The notes beneath the pieces were generated by a model, which saw nothing but the letters and a program-made list of their open reading frames with translations, was not told the DNA's origin and did not search any database. From Oscillospiraceae bacterium (GTDB lineage: Bacteria; Bacillota; Clostridia; Oscillospirales; CAG-272), in contig SVUK01000017.1 of NCBI GenBank assembly GCA_015063325.1, positions 310,001-374,000 of the forward strand: a stretch of DNA of 64,000 nt. The letters run 5' to 3'. The translations under genes were made by a program, and so were the position numbers. Shown here piece after piece: positions 24,718 through 33,670 of this stretch (within the stretch, counting starts at the first letter, position 1; every line of letters starts with the position of its first letter).

Positions 24718-25643
24718 ACCTTTCGCTTTTCGATTTTCACTGCGACACCGCCTCGGTCATGTTAGCCAAAGGGCAACCGTTGGCAAGAAATGATTTTCAT
24801 GTTTCGCTGGAAAATACCGCGAATTTCAAGCAGTATATTCAAGTAATGGCGTTTTTTACATCTCCGAAATTGAGCGATGAAGAAGGCTGGAACCGATTTC
24901 TTGCCATGCGGCAGAACCTGTGTGCCGATTCTTCCGTCGTTTCGGGAATTGCAAAAATTGTCACTACTTGTCCGCCGCGCGGTTGCGGAACTTCCCTTTT
25001 CTTCGGCATTGAGGATGCACGCATTTTTGCAGGAAAGATCGACCGAGTGAATGAAGCCTATCGCCTCGGCATTCGCATTCTGACCCCTCTTTGGTCGAAA
25101 GAAACCTGTATCGGCGGCTCGCACGACACAACCGCCGGTCTGACCCCTTTCGGTCGGCGAGCGATTCAAAAAGCGATTTCGCTGGGTATGATTCCAGATA
25201 TTTCCCATGCTTCAGTCAATTCGGCGGACGAAATCTTTGACCTTTCCGCCGCACAAAAGCGCCCGGTTATCGCGTCGCATTCCAATGCGGCTAATGTTTG
25301 TCCTGTCTCGCGAAACCTCTCCCGCGAACAAATCAAAAAGATTCTTGCGTCGGACGGCGTGATCGGGTTGAATCTTTACACCGCTTTTTTAAAGGAAGAG
25401 GGCGAAGCGCATCTTTTCGATCTGATTCCTCATATCGAATCCTTTTTGGAACAAGGCGCAGAAAACGCGCTTTGCCTCGGTGCGGACTGGGACGGAGCCA
25501 ACCTTCCGCCCGAAATCAAAACCGTTCAAGATATTTTCAAACTTGCAGAGCTCCTGCTTTCCCGAAATTATTCGGAAAAACTCGTTCAAAAAATCTTTTT
25601 TGAAAACGCCTATTCTTTTGCTGAAAAATACATAACAAAATAA
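24714..25643 (+). CDS. Membrane dipeptidase family (M19) peptidase
   Basis: A zinc dipeptidase of family M19 (309 aa). The metal-binding start FDFHCDTAS (His-x-Asp) is at residues 7-15; GIEDAR near 100, ISHAS near 162, VIASHSNAANV near 183 and GADWDG near 255 complete the site. M19 enzymes cleave dipeptides, some with D-residues. No signal peptide is present, so it is probably cytoplasmic. Translationally coupled to yraN through ATGA and 28 nt upstream of thrC. Confidence 0.92.
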   Translation: MNLSLFDFHCDTASVMLAKGQPLARNDFHVSLENTANFKQYIQVMAFFTSPKLSDEEGWNRFLAMRQNLCADSSVVSGIAKIVTTCPPRGCGTSLFFGIEDARIFAGKIDRVNEAYRLGIRILTPLWSKETCIGGSHDTTAGLTPFGRRAIQKAISLGMIPDISHASVNSADEIFDLSAAQKRPVIASHSNAANVCPVSRNLSREQIKKILASDGVIGLNLYTAFLKEEGEAHLFDLIPHIESFLEQGAENALCLGADWDGANLPPEIKTVQDIFKLAELLLSRNYSEKLVQKIFFENAYSFAEKYITK

Positions 25644-25670
25644 ATATTCCCTCAAGGAGGACCATTCCTT

Positions 25671-27149
25671 ATGAACTTTATCAGCACGCGCGGACACGCC
25701 CAAAAAGTAACCGCCGCACAGGCAATTGCACGGGGACTTGCACCCGACGGCGGCTTGTTCGTTCCGGAAACCATTCCGCAACTGACAGAAAAAGATATTT
25801 CCGCCCTTTGTAAAATGTCCTACCCCGAAAGAGCCGCAAAAATTCTTTCGCTGTATCTTTCTGACTACACCGAAGAAGAGCTTTTGGAGGATTGCCGCGC
25901 CGTTTACGCGGAAACTTCCTTTGTCGGCGGCGCCGCGCCGCTGGTGGCTTTGGACAATACCCTGAACGTACTCGAACTCTGGCACGGTCCCACCGCCGCT
26001 TTTAAAGATATGGCTTTGCAAATCATGCCGCGTCTGCTTTCCCGCGCCTTGAAGAAAATTGGTGAAAAGCGCACGGCGCTGATTTTGGTTGCCACCTCGG
26101 GCGACACCGGCAAAGCCGCGCTGGAAGGCTATCGTGATCTCGATCAAATCAAAATCATCGTTTTCTATCCCGTTGACGGCGTGAGCAAAGTACAGAAACT
26201 GCAAATGGCAACGCAGCTCGGCGATAATGTTTCGGTCTGCGCCATTCGCGGCAACTTTGACGATGCGCAAACCGGTGTGAAAAAGATTTTCGGAAACGCC
26301 GAAATCGCCGCAAAGCTGAATGAAAAGGGCTATTTCCTTTCCAGTGCCAACTCGATCAACTGGGGGCGTCTCGCTCCGCAGATCGTTTATTATGTCTCGG
26401 CATACTGCGACCTGATCAACGCCGGCAAACGCAAGCCGGGAGAGCCGTTCAATGTCTGCGTTCCAACCGGCAACTTCGGCAACATTTTTGCCGCTTACCT
26501 TGCCAAACGCATGGGACTGCCGATCGGCAAATTGATTTGCGCTTCCAACTCCAACAATATTTTAACCGATTTTCTGACCACAGGCGTTTACGACCGCAAC
26601 CGTTCGTTCTATCTGACCATGTCGCCGTCGATGGATATTCTCATTTCCAGCAATTTGGAACGTCTGCTTTGGGCAACCACCGGAACCGAAAAGACGGCGG
26701 ACTATATGAAACGCTTGAACGAAACCGGCAAATATACCGTGGAATCCGACACACTTGCAACCATTCAAAAGGATTTTGCAGGATACTTTGCAAATGAGGA
26801 TGAAACGGCTGCCACTATTCTCAAATTCTGGAATGATGACAACTACCTTGCCGATCCGCACACGGCGGTTGCCCTTTCCGCAGCGCAAACCTATCTCAAA
26901 GAAACGGGCGATACAATCCCCATGGTGGTGGATTCCACCGCAAGCCCCTACAAGTTTGCAAACAACGTTTTCCGTTCGATTGCAAAGAAAGAGCCGAGCG
27001 GAGATCTGGAGGCGCTGGACGAACTGACCGAACTGACCGGCGTTAAAATCCCCTATCCGCTTGCCGGGCTGAAAAACAGAACGGTTCGTTTCCGCGAAGT
27101 TTGCGATCCCGACGAAATGCCCGACCGCGTTTTACAATTTGCCGACTGA
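25671..27149 (+). CDS. thrC: Threonine synthase
   Basis: A PLP enzyme (492 aa) that converts O-phosphohomoserine to threonine. It starts with the family pattern NFISTRGHAQKVTAAQAIARGLAPDGGLFVPE; the PLP lysine is in HGPTAAFKDMALQ (near residue 112), the phosphate loop in CVPTGNFGNIFAAYLAKRMGLP near 265. It is the long, bacterial-type form. The ribosome site is AAGGAGG. No hom or thrB lies next to it, but an ApgM-family gene that may supply homoserine phosphate lies 3.5 kb upstream. Confidence 0.95.
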   Translation: MNFISTRGHAQKVTAAQAIARGLAPDGGLFVPETIPQLTEKDISALCKMSYPERAAKILSLYLSDYTEEELLEDCRAVYAETSFVGGAAPLVALDNTLNVLELWHGPTAAFKDMALQIMPRLLSRALKKIGEKRTALILVATSGDTGKAALEGYRDLDQIKIIVFYPVDGVSKVQKLQMATQLGDNVSVCAIRGNFDDAQTGVKKIFGNAEIAAKLNEKGYFLSSANSINWGRLAPQIVYYVSAYCDLINAGKRKPGEPFNVCVPTGNFGNIFAAYLAKRMGLPIGKLICASNSNNILTDFLTTGVYDRNRSFYLTMSPSMDILISSNLERLLWATTGTEKTADYMKRLNETGKYTVESDTLATIQKDFAGYFANEDETAATILKFWNDDNYLADPHTAVALSAAQTYLKETGDTIPMVVDSTASPYKFANNVFRSIAKKEPSGDLEALDELTELTGVKIPYPLAGLKNRTVRFREVCDPDEMPDRVLQFAD

Positions 27150-27173
27150 CAAAATCCGAAAAGAGGGTAAAAA

Positions 27174-27890
27174 ATGGAACCGCTTGTTTTGAACTCCCCT
27201 GTTAGTTGGATTCTCTTTCTGCTGGAAGGGCTTGGCGCAATCTCGTTTGCCGTTTCGGGAACTATCATTGCAATCAAAAAGCGGAACGACGCGGTTGGTG
27301 CGGTCATTTTTGCACTTGTAACGGCGTTTGGAGGTGGGGTAATTCGTGATCTTGTCATTGGAAGAACACCGCCGGCATTGTTTTCAACAGTGGAATCCGC
27401 CGTTCTTGCCGGTTGTTGCTTTCTCGTCTCCTTTACCATGTTTTGCGTTTCCTTTATCGGAAAAACTGCAACCATCCTGACTGAGCGCATGCACAACGTG
27501 CTGCTGGAAGGATCGGATATGATCGGTCTTGCGCTGTTCTGTGTCCTCGGTGTAGATTCGGCGGTCAACTTTCTCGGAGCGAATGTTAATCCGGCATTGT
27601 TAATTTTCTGCGGTTGTATCACCGGTATCGGCGGCGGTATTCTGCGCGACATTTTTTCCGCGCAAATTCCACTGGTATTCCGAAAGCACATCTATCTTAT
27701 TCCTGCATTGCTCGGAACAGGGTGTTACGTATTGCTCCTGCCGCATCTGCCCCGACTTGCATCAATTTTGATCTCGGTCTCAATCATTCTCGCCATTCGC
27801 ATCCTTGCCATTTGCTTTCAATGGAACCTCCCGACGCCACTTGGAAAAATACCGAAGGATACATCCGCCGAAAGTCAAAACGGCAAATAG
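27174..27890 (+). CDS. TRIC/UPF0126-family membrane protein (YadS/YicG-like)
   Basis: A 238-aa protein with seven hydrophobic segments and the doubled UPF0126 pattern: FAVSGTIIAIKKRNDAVGAVIFALVTAFGGGVIRDLVIGRTPP in the first half and GCITGIGGGILRDIFSAQIPLVF in the second. The repeat of GGG-RD reflects the internal duplication of the trimeric intracellular cation channel fold. Roles proposed for bacterial members include cation or small-solute flux. It follows thrC by about 24 nt and is probably in the same unit. Confidence 0.88.
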   Translation: MEPLVLNSPVSWILFLLEGLGAISFAVSGTIIAIKKRNDAVGAVIFALVTAFGGGVIRDLVIGRTPPALFSTVESAVLAGCCFLVSFTMFCVSFIGKTATILTERMHNVLLEGSDMIGLALFCVLGVDSAVNFLGANVNPALLIFCGCITGIGGGILRDIFSAQIPLVFRKHIYLIPALLGTGCYVLLLPHLPRLASILISVSIILAIRILAICFQWNLPTPLGKIPKDTSAESQNGK

Positions 27891-27953
27891 CCCCTGTAAA
27901 TATATAACATTACAGTAAAAAACGTGAAAAATACCGCAAAATCACAATAAAAA

Positions 27954-27997
27954 GGCGTTCCGCCTGAATGTCTGCAAACAGACAAAGACGAAACGCC
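27954..27997 (-). terminator. Terminator after the DUF1540 gene
   Basis: Outer stem GGCGTT / AACGCC with an inner GTCTG / CAGAC stem, followed on the minus strand by TTTTTATT. It serves the leftward DUF1540 gene. A 6-bp hairpin (CTGTAA / TTACAG, about 27894-27915) lies between it and the TRIC gene and lacks a T tract. Confidence 0.8.
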
Positions 27998-28020
27998 ATA
28001 ATTCGTGATTGTAGAGAAAA

Positions 28021-28212
28021 TTACCCTTGTGCGCCTTCCTTGGGTTTGAACGTAGAGCAAACCGTCTCGTCCGAACAATGGGCGCAATCCGGTCCAACCG
28101 AGATTTCGTTCGCCGTGCAGTGGGTCTCGGCGTCGTGATAGTAGCAGTTTTCCACATTGCAGTGAATTCCTTCAATGCAGTGTTTTCTCTTGCGGTCAAA
28201 TTCTTTTTCCAT
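28021..28212 (-). CDS. DUF1540 cysteine-rich small protein
   Basis: A 63-aa protein with eight cysteines (positions include CIEGIHCNVENCYYHDAETHC and CAHCSDETVC), the DUF1540 pattern of small metal-binding-like proteins common in Clostridia and spore formers. The role is unknown; zinc binding is inferred from the cysteines. The ATG at 28212 is chosen because the family starts there and a GAGGG site precedes it; the ORF track adds 13 residues. It is divergent from the metallophosphoesterase gene. Confidence 0.85.
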   Translation of the reverse strand: MEKEFDRKRKHCIEGIHCNVENCYYHDAETHCTANEISVGPDCAHCSDETVCSTFKPKEGAQG

Positions 28213-28336
28213 CTTTTTTCCCTCTCTTTGTTTTGAATTCCGAAGGGGCAATTCCCTTCAATCCGTATCATTCCCTGAAAATTCCTTTTTTATTCATCTT
28301 CAGCAGAGATATTCAACAGAAAGGAGCCTGACTTCC

Positions 28337-29065
28337 ATGTCGCTTTTCGTGATTGCCGATCTGCATTTGTCCTCCGATCAATCCAAATCCATGGAAGTTT
28401 TCGGGGCAAGATGGACGGATTATATGAAAAAGCTGGAAACGAACTGGAATGCCGTCGTGTCTCCAACGGATACCGTGGTTTTGCCCGGCGATATCTCGTG
28501 GAGTTTGCACCTGAAAGATTCAGAAGACGATTTTCGCTTTCTTGATTCGCTCAACGGGCAAAAACTGGTCGGCAAAGGAAATCATGATTTTTGGTTTTCC
28601 ACCAATGCAAAGGTAACAGCCTTTTGGCGTGAACACGGATTTGACAGTTTGCATATTCTTTACAATAACGCTTTCTTGACCGATTCCTGCGTTGTTTGCG
28701 GCTCTCGCGGCTGGTTTACCGAAGAAGAACAGCAAAAAACAAAGGACGTTGTCGATTATGCAAAAATTATCAATCGCGAGGTCATTCGTTTGCGAATGAG
28801 CTTGAAAGAGGCAGTCAGATTACAGAAAGAAGACGGGAAAGGTTTGCCTCTTGTTGCTTTTTTGCACTTTCCGCCGGTTTGGGGGGAGTTCGTCTGCCGC
28901 GAAATTTTAGACGTTCTGCACGAATTTAATATCAAAACCTGTTATTTCGGACATATCCACGGCGCCTATGCCGCGCCGCAAAAAACCACCTTTGAAGGAA
29001 TTGAATTTACCCTTTGCGCCGCAGATTATTTGAGATTTACACCGATTCCGGTTTCAATTTCCTGA
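28337..29065 (+). CDS. Metallophosphoesterase
   Basis: A calcineurin-like phosphoesterase (242 aa) with the five metal-site blocks: IADLHLSS (residues 5-12), LPGDISW near 49, GKGNHDFW near 78, LHFPPVW near 178 and GHIHG near 206. The lack of a signal peptide points to a cytoplasmic enzyme; the substrate is unknown (the group is often annotated as Ser/Thr phosphatase-like). The ATG at 28337 follows AAGGAG; the ORF track begins 54 codons upstream, across the divergent promoter region. Confidence 0.9.
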   Translation: MSLFVIADLHLSSDQSKSMEVFGARWTDYMKKLETNWNAVVSPTDTVVLPGDISWSLHLKDSEDDFRFLDSLNGQKLVGKGNHDFWFSTNAKVTAFWREHGFDSLHILYNNAFLTDSCVVCGSRGWFTEEEQQKTKDVVDYAKIINREVIRLRMSLKEAVRLQKEDGKGLPLVAFLHFPPVWGEFVCREILDVLHEFNIKTCYFGHIHGAYAAPQKTTFEGIEFTLCAADYLRFTPIPVSIS

Positions 29066-29081
29066 ATTTTACAAAAAAGCA

Positions 29082-29110
29082 TTGACAAAAGTAGAAAAAA
29101 TAGGTAAAAT
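29082..29110 (+). promoter_or_regulatory. Sigma-A promoter of tig
   Basis: TTGACA (29082-29087), 17 bp, TAAAAT (29105-29110), about 40 nt before the tig start codon. Confidence 0.85.
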
Positions 29111-29149
29111 AAAGTCTGTATGGAAAAATTTCTTTGGAGGAAATAAAAA

Positions 29150-30442
29150 ATGAGTCTGATCAAATCCGAAAAATCCAAAAAGGAGAAAAACGTTTACACG
29201 CTCGAATTCTCCGTTGATCAAGAAACCTTTGCAAAAGCGGTTTCCAATGCATACCACAAAAAGGTTGCAAACATCAACGTTCCCGGGTTCCGCCGCGGAA
29301 AAGCACCGCGCGCCGTCATTGAAAAAATGTACGGGAAAGGATTTTTCTACGAAGATGCTTTTAACGATGTTCTCCCTGCCGCTTGGGAAGAAGCTTCCAA
29401 GGCAAGCAAGCTGGAAATCGTCGGTCAGCCCGAATTTGACGTTGTTTCGGTCAATGAAGGTGAAAACGGCGTTGTTTTCTCGGCAAAAGTGTATGTCAAA
29501 CCCGATGTGAAACTGGAAGGCTATACCGGTATTGAAGCAGAAAAGAAGGTTGAGCCTGTCACCGATGAGGAAATTGACAACGAGATTAACACGATTCGCG
29601 AGCGCAATGCGCGCGAAACCGAAGTCACCGACGGCGTCAGCGTCATGGGCGACATTTGCCATATCGACTATGAAGGATCGGTGGACGGCGTTCCCTTTGA
29701 CGGCGGAAAAGGAAGCGATTATCCCCTTAAGCTCGGCTCGGGCAACTTCATTCCCGGTTTTGAAGAACAGGTTGCCGGACATAAACTTGAGGAAGAATTC
29801 AATGTTAACGTTACCTTCCCCGAGGACTACCACGCAAAGGAGCTTGCAGGCAAAGATGCTGTCTTTAAGACCGTGATCCATAAGATCCGCCATGTTGAAT
29901 TACCCGAAGCAGACGACGATTTTGCAAAAGATGTTTCCGAATTTGATACATTTGCTGAATATCGTGCCGATATGAAGGCAAAAATTGAAAAGCGGCACGA
30001 AGAGGAAGCGGATAAAAAATTTGAGGAACAATTGCTGGATGCGCTGATTGAAAAAATGAAAGCCGACATTCCGGAAGCAATGTTCACCGCCGAAACCGAT
30101 AATTTCGTGCGCGATTACGAAAATCGTCTGCGGATGCAGGGATTGGATCTTGAAACCTACTTCAAATATACCGGCATGACCATCGACTCTTTGCGTGAAC
30201 AACTCCGTCCACAGGCAGAAAAGCAGGTTAAATTGCGTCTTGCATTGGAGAAAATTGCAAAGGCAGAAAAAATCAAAGTCGGAAAGAAAGAAATCGACGA
30301 AGAAATCAAACGCATCGCCGATGCTTATCAAATGGATTCCGAGAAAGTACGCGAGATCATTCCCGAAGAATCGGTTGCAGAAGATCTGAAAGTCAAAAAA
30401 GCAATGGATCTTGTCAAAGCGCAGGCAGTTGTTAAAGCCTGA
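29150..30442 (+). CDS. tig: Trigger factor
   Basis: Ribosome-associated chaperone and prolyl isomerase (430 aa). The N-terminal ribosome-binding domain has the signature VPGFRRGKAPRAVIEKMYG (near residue 44); the FKBP-type domain spans about 150-235 (GDICHIDYEGSVDGVPFDGGKGSDYPLKLGSGNFIPGFEEQVAGH); the rest is the alpha-helical substrate arm. The ribosome site is TGGAGG. It heads the conserved tig-clpP-clpX order linking folding at the ribosome to ClpXP degradation, though a terminator follows it. Confidence 0.97.
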   Translation: MSLIKSEKSKKEKNVYTLEFSVDQETFAKAVSNAYHKKVANINVPGFRRGKAPRAVIEKMYGKGFFYEDAFNDVLPAAWEEASKASKLEIVGQPEFDVVSVNEGENGVVFSAKVYVKPDVKLEGYTGIEAEKKVEPVTDEEIDNEINTIRERNARETEVTDGVSVMGDICHIDYEGSVDGVPFDGGKGSDYPLKLGSGNFIPGFEEQVAGHKLEEEFNVNVTFPEDYHAKELAGKDAVFKTVIHKIRHVELPEADDDFAKDVSEFDTFAEYRADMKAKIEKRHEEEADKKFEEQLLDALIEKMKADIPEAMFTAETDNFVRDYENRLRMQGLDLETYFKYTGMTIDSLREQLRPQAEKQVKLRLALEKIAKAEKIKVGKKEIDEEIKRIADAYQMDSEKVREIIPEESVAEDLKVKKAMDLVKAQAVVKA

Positions 30443-30474
30443 GTTTTCCCCACCGAATTCAAACGGCAATTTCG

Positions 30475-30512
30475 GAGCCGGAAACGCACGTTCCGTTTTC
30501 GGCTCTTTTTTT
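30475..30512 (+). terminator. Terminator between tig and clpP
   Basis: GAGCCGGAAACG paired with CGTTTTCGGCTC around a 7-nt loop, followed by seven T. It should reduce read-through from tig into clpP. Confidence 0.9.
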
Positions 30513-30544
30513 CAAACGATCACAAAGAAAGGAGATTGATCAAA

Positions 30545-31159
30545 ATGTTCAATCAATCACAAAATATGGATCTGCGCAACGCGCTTGTTCCTATGGTCAT
30601 CGAGCAGACAAACCGCGGCGAACGCTCCTATGACATTTTCTCCCGTCTTTTGAACGACCGTATCGTTTTTCTCTCGGATGAGGTCAACGATACCACCGCG
30701 TCGCTCGTTGTTGCGCAAATGCTCTTTTTGGAAGCGCAGGACCCCGATAAGGATATTTCCTTCTATATCAATTCCCCCGGCGGCTCTGTTTCCGCAGGCA
30801 TGGCGATTTATGATACCATGCAATTCATTAAATGCGATGTTTCCACCATCTGCATCGGTATGGCGGCAAGCATGGGCGCTTTCCTGCTCTCTTCCGGAAC
30901 GAAAGGCAAACGCATTGCGCTTCCGCATAGCGAAATTATGATTCACCAGCCTTTGGGCGGAGCAAGAGGGCAAGCAACCGATATTCAAATTCAAGCCGAG
31001 CAGATTCTGCGTATCAAGCGTACCTTGAATGAAATTCTTGCCGCAAATACCGGCAAACCGTTGGAAATCATCGAAAAGGACACCGACCGCGATAATTACA
31101 TGACCGCACAACAGGCGCTTGAATACGGTCTGATCGATCAAATTCTGACGCATCGGTAA
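30545..31159 (+). CDS. clpP: ATP-dependent Clp protease proteolytic subunit ClpP
   Basis: ClpP (204 aa) forms the barrel protease used by ClpX. The triad is visible: Ser in [15 protein letters not shown] (near 98), His in [13 protein letters not shown] (near 123), Asp in [11 protein letters not shown] (near 172). The ATG at 30545 follows AAAGGAG by 10 nt; the ORF-track TTG (30536) overlaps that region. clpX follows 39 nt later. SsrA-tagged proteins from the tmRNA locus at the left end of the window are its likely clients. Confidence 0.97.
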   Translation: MFNQSQNMDLRNALVPMVIEQTNRGERSYDIFSRLLNDRIVFLSDEVNDTTASLVVAQMLFLEAQDPDKDISFYINSPGGSVSAGMAIYDTMQFIKCDVSTICIGMAASMGAFLLSSGTKGKRIALPHSEIMIHQPLGGARGQATDIQIQAEQILRIKRTLNEILAANTGKPLEIIEKDTDRDNYMTAQQALEYGLIDQILTHR

Positions 31160-31198
31160 TTTCCGAAAATCCGAAAAAAAGGAGATCTCCGTTCCATT

Positions 31199-32545
31199 AT
31201 GGCAAACACGAATAACAGCGGAAGAGGTTTGCGCCATTGCTCCTTTTGTGGGCGAAATGAACATCAGGTCAATTTTTTGATTCCTTCGCCCACAGGCGCA
31301 TACCTTTGCGACTTCTGCATTGAAGGGTGTAACCGCATTATTTATGAAAATGAAGAGGAACAACGCCGCGAAGAACGTTTCACACTAAACGATCTTCCCC
31401 GTCCGGCACAAATCAAAGCCTCTTTGGATCAGTACGTGATCGGACAGGACGAAGCAAAAATTGCCCTTTCCGTAGCGGTTTACAATCATTATAAACGCAT
31501 CCTTTCCAAAAATGAAAGCACTACCGCGCGCCGCAAAAAGAACGCAAAAGCCGAACAACCAACCGACGATGTCGAACTGCAAAAAAGCAATGTCCTGCTC
31601 ATCGGCCCCACCGGTGTTGGCAAAACCTATTTGGCGCAAACGCTTGCGCGCACGATGAAGGTTCCATTTGCCATTGCCGACGCAACAACCTTGACCGAAG
31701 CCGGATATGTTGGCGAAGACGTTGAAAATATTCTCCTGCGCCTGATCCAAGCGGCTGACTACGACGTGGAGCGCGCCGAACGCGGCATCATCTATATCGA
31801 CGAAATTGATAAAATTGCGCGCAAAAGCGAAAACCGATCCATTACGCGCGATGTTTCGGGCGAGGGCGTTCAACAAGCACTTTTGAAAATTTTGGAAGGA
31901 ACCGTAGCAAATGTTCCTCCGCAGGGCGGCAGAAAGCATCCCAACCAGGAATTCATTCAAGTGAATACACAGAATATCCTGTTTATTTGCGGTGGCGCAT
32001 TCGACGGACTGGATCAAATCATTGAGAAGCGCAAAGGAAACTCCACCATCGGCTTTGGCGGCGAAATTCTGACAAAAACCGAAAAGAAGGATTTGGGCGT
32101 TTTTAAGGATGTCATTCCGCATGATATCGTCAAATTCGGTCTGATCCCCGAAATGGTAGGACGCATTCCCGTTATCGTTCCCCTTTCCGATCTTGATCGA
32201 GATGCGCTCGTCCGTATTTTAACAGAACCGAAAAATTCACTTATCAAGCAGTATCAAAAACTGTTTCAAATGGACGGCGTAGAGCTGATCTTTTCGGATG
32301 AAGCACTGCAAGCCGTTGCCGATCTTGCCATCGAGCGCGGAACAGGCGCGCGCGGACTGCGAGCAATTCTTGAAAAAGCGATGACGAAACTGATGTACGA
32401 AGTTCCCTCGCGCCGCGACCTTGCAAAACTGGAAATCACGCCGGAATGCATTCGCGGAACCGGAGATTGTAACTATACCCTGTTGCGCGATCTTCCGCAG
32501 GCAGAGTTTGCACCGAAAGAATCCGACAAAAAGCAGGGTGCTTAA
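31199..32545 (+). CDS. clpX: ATP-dependent Clp protease ATP-binding subunit ClpX
   Basis: AAA+ unfoldase (448 aa). The N-terminal zinc-binding domain carries CSFC (residues 14-17) and CDFC (36-39); Walker A is GPTGVGKT near 143, Walker B is [11 protein letters not shown] near 203, and the IGF loop appears as TIGFGGE near 282. The C-terminal domain has [13 protein letters not shown], the usual sensor-2 region. It unfolds substrates into ClpP, encoded just upstream. The ribosome site is AAAGGAG. Confidence 0.98.
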   Translation: MANTNNSGRGLRHCSFCGRNEHQVNFLIPSPTGAYLCDFCIEGCNRIIYENEEEQRREERFTLNDLPRPAQIKASLDQYVIGQDEAKIALSVAVYNHYKRILSKNESTTARRKKNAKAEQPTDDVELQKSNVLLIGPTGVGKTYLAQTLARTMKVPFAIADATTLTEAGYVGEDVENILLRLIQAADYDVERAERGIIYIDEIDKIARKSENRSITRDVSGEGVQQALLKILEGTVANVPPQGGRKHPNQEFIQVNTQNILFICGGAFDGLDQIIEKRKGNSTIGFGGEILTKTEKKDLGVFKDVIPHDIVKFGLIPEMVGRIPVIVPLSDLDRDALVRILTEPKNSLIKQYQKLFQMDGVELIFSDEALQAVADLAIERGTGARGLRAILEKAMTKLMYEVPSRRDLAKLEITPECIRGTGDCNYTLLRDLPQAEFAPKESDKKQGA

Positions 32546-32585
32546 TAGAAAAGCACACAAAGTACCGAAAAAAAGCAAAAAATGT

Positions 32586-32640
32586 AGGTCAATCCAAAAG
32601 AAGATTCCAAAGGAATTTTCCAATGGATTGACCTTTTTTA
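32586..32640. terminator. Bidirectional terminator between clpX and the cysteine-rich gene
   Basis: AGGTCAATCC and GGATTGACCT pair over 10 bp with a further internal TTCC / GGAA pair. On the plus strand TTTTTT follows; on the minus strand TACATTTTTT follows. It can serve both convergent genes. Confidence 0.85.
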
Positions 32641-32654
32641 AACCGACTGAAAAA

Positions 32655-33500
32655 TCAGCCGCCGCAACCGCAGTGCCGATCAGGGCGAGGCGGTTCCGGT
32701 TGATATCCCTGTGAGGAAAATTCACTCATCGGGAACGGCATACTCTTGAAAATGCGGCAAGGATTATCCTCTTCGGCGGCAACGCATTCCTTTTCGGGAA
32801 TAGCATACTCCGCCGCCTGAACAAGATACTGTGCCGGACGAACAATCCGTACCACCGAGAAAATGCCGAGGGTAACCGTCAGGAAGCGATCTCTGCGATC
32901 ATCGTCGTCAAAAACGACGGGTGCCTGTAGCTCTGCAAGCAGATGATCCGGAATCTCACCGTCGCGGCAGCACGGGCAGCAGCAGGGACGATCCTTCTTT
33001 TCCACAACGCGCGAGCCGAGCAAAACGGGATCCACCACTTCCACAACCGCCGTGGGCAGGTTCCGGCTTCCCTCTCCGGGTTCACCCAACGAGCAAAAGC
33101 TATCGTTTTTGGAACTGCGGAAAGTCATCGTGCCATTCTCGCCGCCGTAAAGGATCACGCGTTTTTCCAGCACGGCAAGACCTTCAAATTCCTGCGGTTG
33201 AACACCACGACCGGGTCCGTGACCCACGCAGGCTTCACAGTCTACGCGGATATAAAAGCGAATATTAACCGCGTAAAAGCCGCGATTGAAAGCAATCGGA
33301 TCAATGGTAATGTTGGTCCAAAGGATCTCCGCGTTCTTTGCGCGAACTGCTCCGGCGTGTTCTAAAATCTCGTTTCCAAAATCGGAAAGATAGACGCGAA
33401 CATTTTCAAAGCAATCCCGATCGCGGCAGGAATCCAGTACACGATTGGTTTCAATGCAAACCGTTTCCCGGGGTAAGTTCGGGAATCTGTTTTCCCCCAT
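32655..33500 (-). CDS. Conserved cysteine-rich protein, possible spore-coat or mother-cell protein
   Basis: A 281-aa soluble protein with cysteines in clusters: VCIETNRVLDSCRDRDCFENV at the start, DCEACVGHG near 117, RPCCCPCCRDGE near 172, and HCGCGG at the very end. No signal peptide or membrane segment. I do not recognise a named domain, though the CIETNRVLDSCRDRDC opening is of a kind I associate with conserved hypothetical proteins of Clostridia. The upstream region has a CATACAAT box like mother-cell sigma-E/K -10 elements, which together with cysteine richness suggests a coat-type role. Function is inferred only. Confidence 0.75.
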   Translation of the reverse strand: MGENRFPNLPRETVCIETNRVLDSCRDRDCFENVRVYLSDFGNEILEHAGAVRAKNAEILWTNITIDPIAFNRGFYAVNIRFYIRVDCEACVGHGPGRGVQPQEFEGLAVLEKRVILYGGENGTMTFRSSKNDSFCSLGEPGEGSRNLPTAVVEVVDPVLLGSRVVEKKDRPCCCPCCRDGEIPDHLLAELQAPVVFDDDDRRDRFLTVTLGIFSVVRIVRPAQYLVQAAEYAIPEKECVAAEEDNPCRIFKSMPFPMSEFSSQGYQPEPPRPDRHCGCGG

Positions 33501-33559
33501 AACCGTAAATCTCCTTTTAATAAAACAGAATTCTGAAGGAGAATCCTCTCCTCGCTATC

Positions 33560-33567
33560 ATTGTATG
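33560..33567 (-). promoter_or_regulatory. Possible sigma-E/sigma-K type -10 element
   Basis: CATACAAT on the minus strand, about 60 nt before the cysteine-rich gene, matches the -10 pattern of mother-cell sigma factors. The -35 side is less clear (GTGTGTCA or GTCAAAAA at off-optimal spacing), so this is a candidate only. Confidence 0.4.
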
Positions 33568-33635
33568 ATCAGCGCCTTTTTTTGACACACTTTTCCCTCT
33601 TTTTACATTAAAATTACATATAAAGCAGCATAGAA

Positions 33636-33661
33636 AAAGCGCTCCGATATCGAAGCGCTTT
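33636..33661 (-). terminator. Terminator after the XRE-S24 gene
   Basis: AAAGCGCT and AGCGCTTT form an 8-bp stem with a 10-nt loop, followed on the minus strand by TTCTATG after the A/T stem edge (TTTTT). It lies 9 nt after the stop codon. Confidence 0.75.
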
Positions 33662-33670
33662 CAAAATTCA

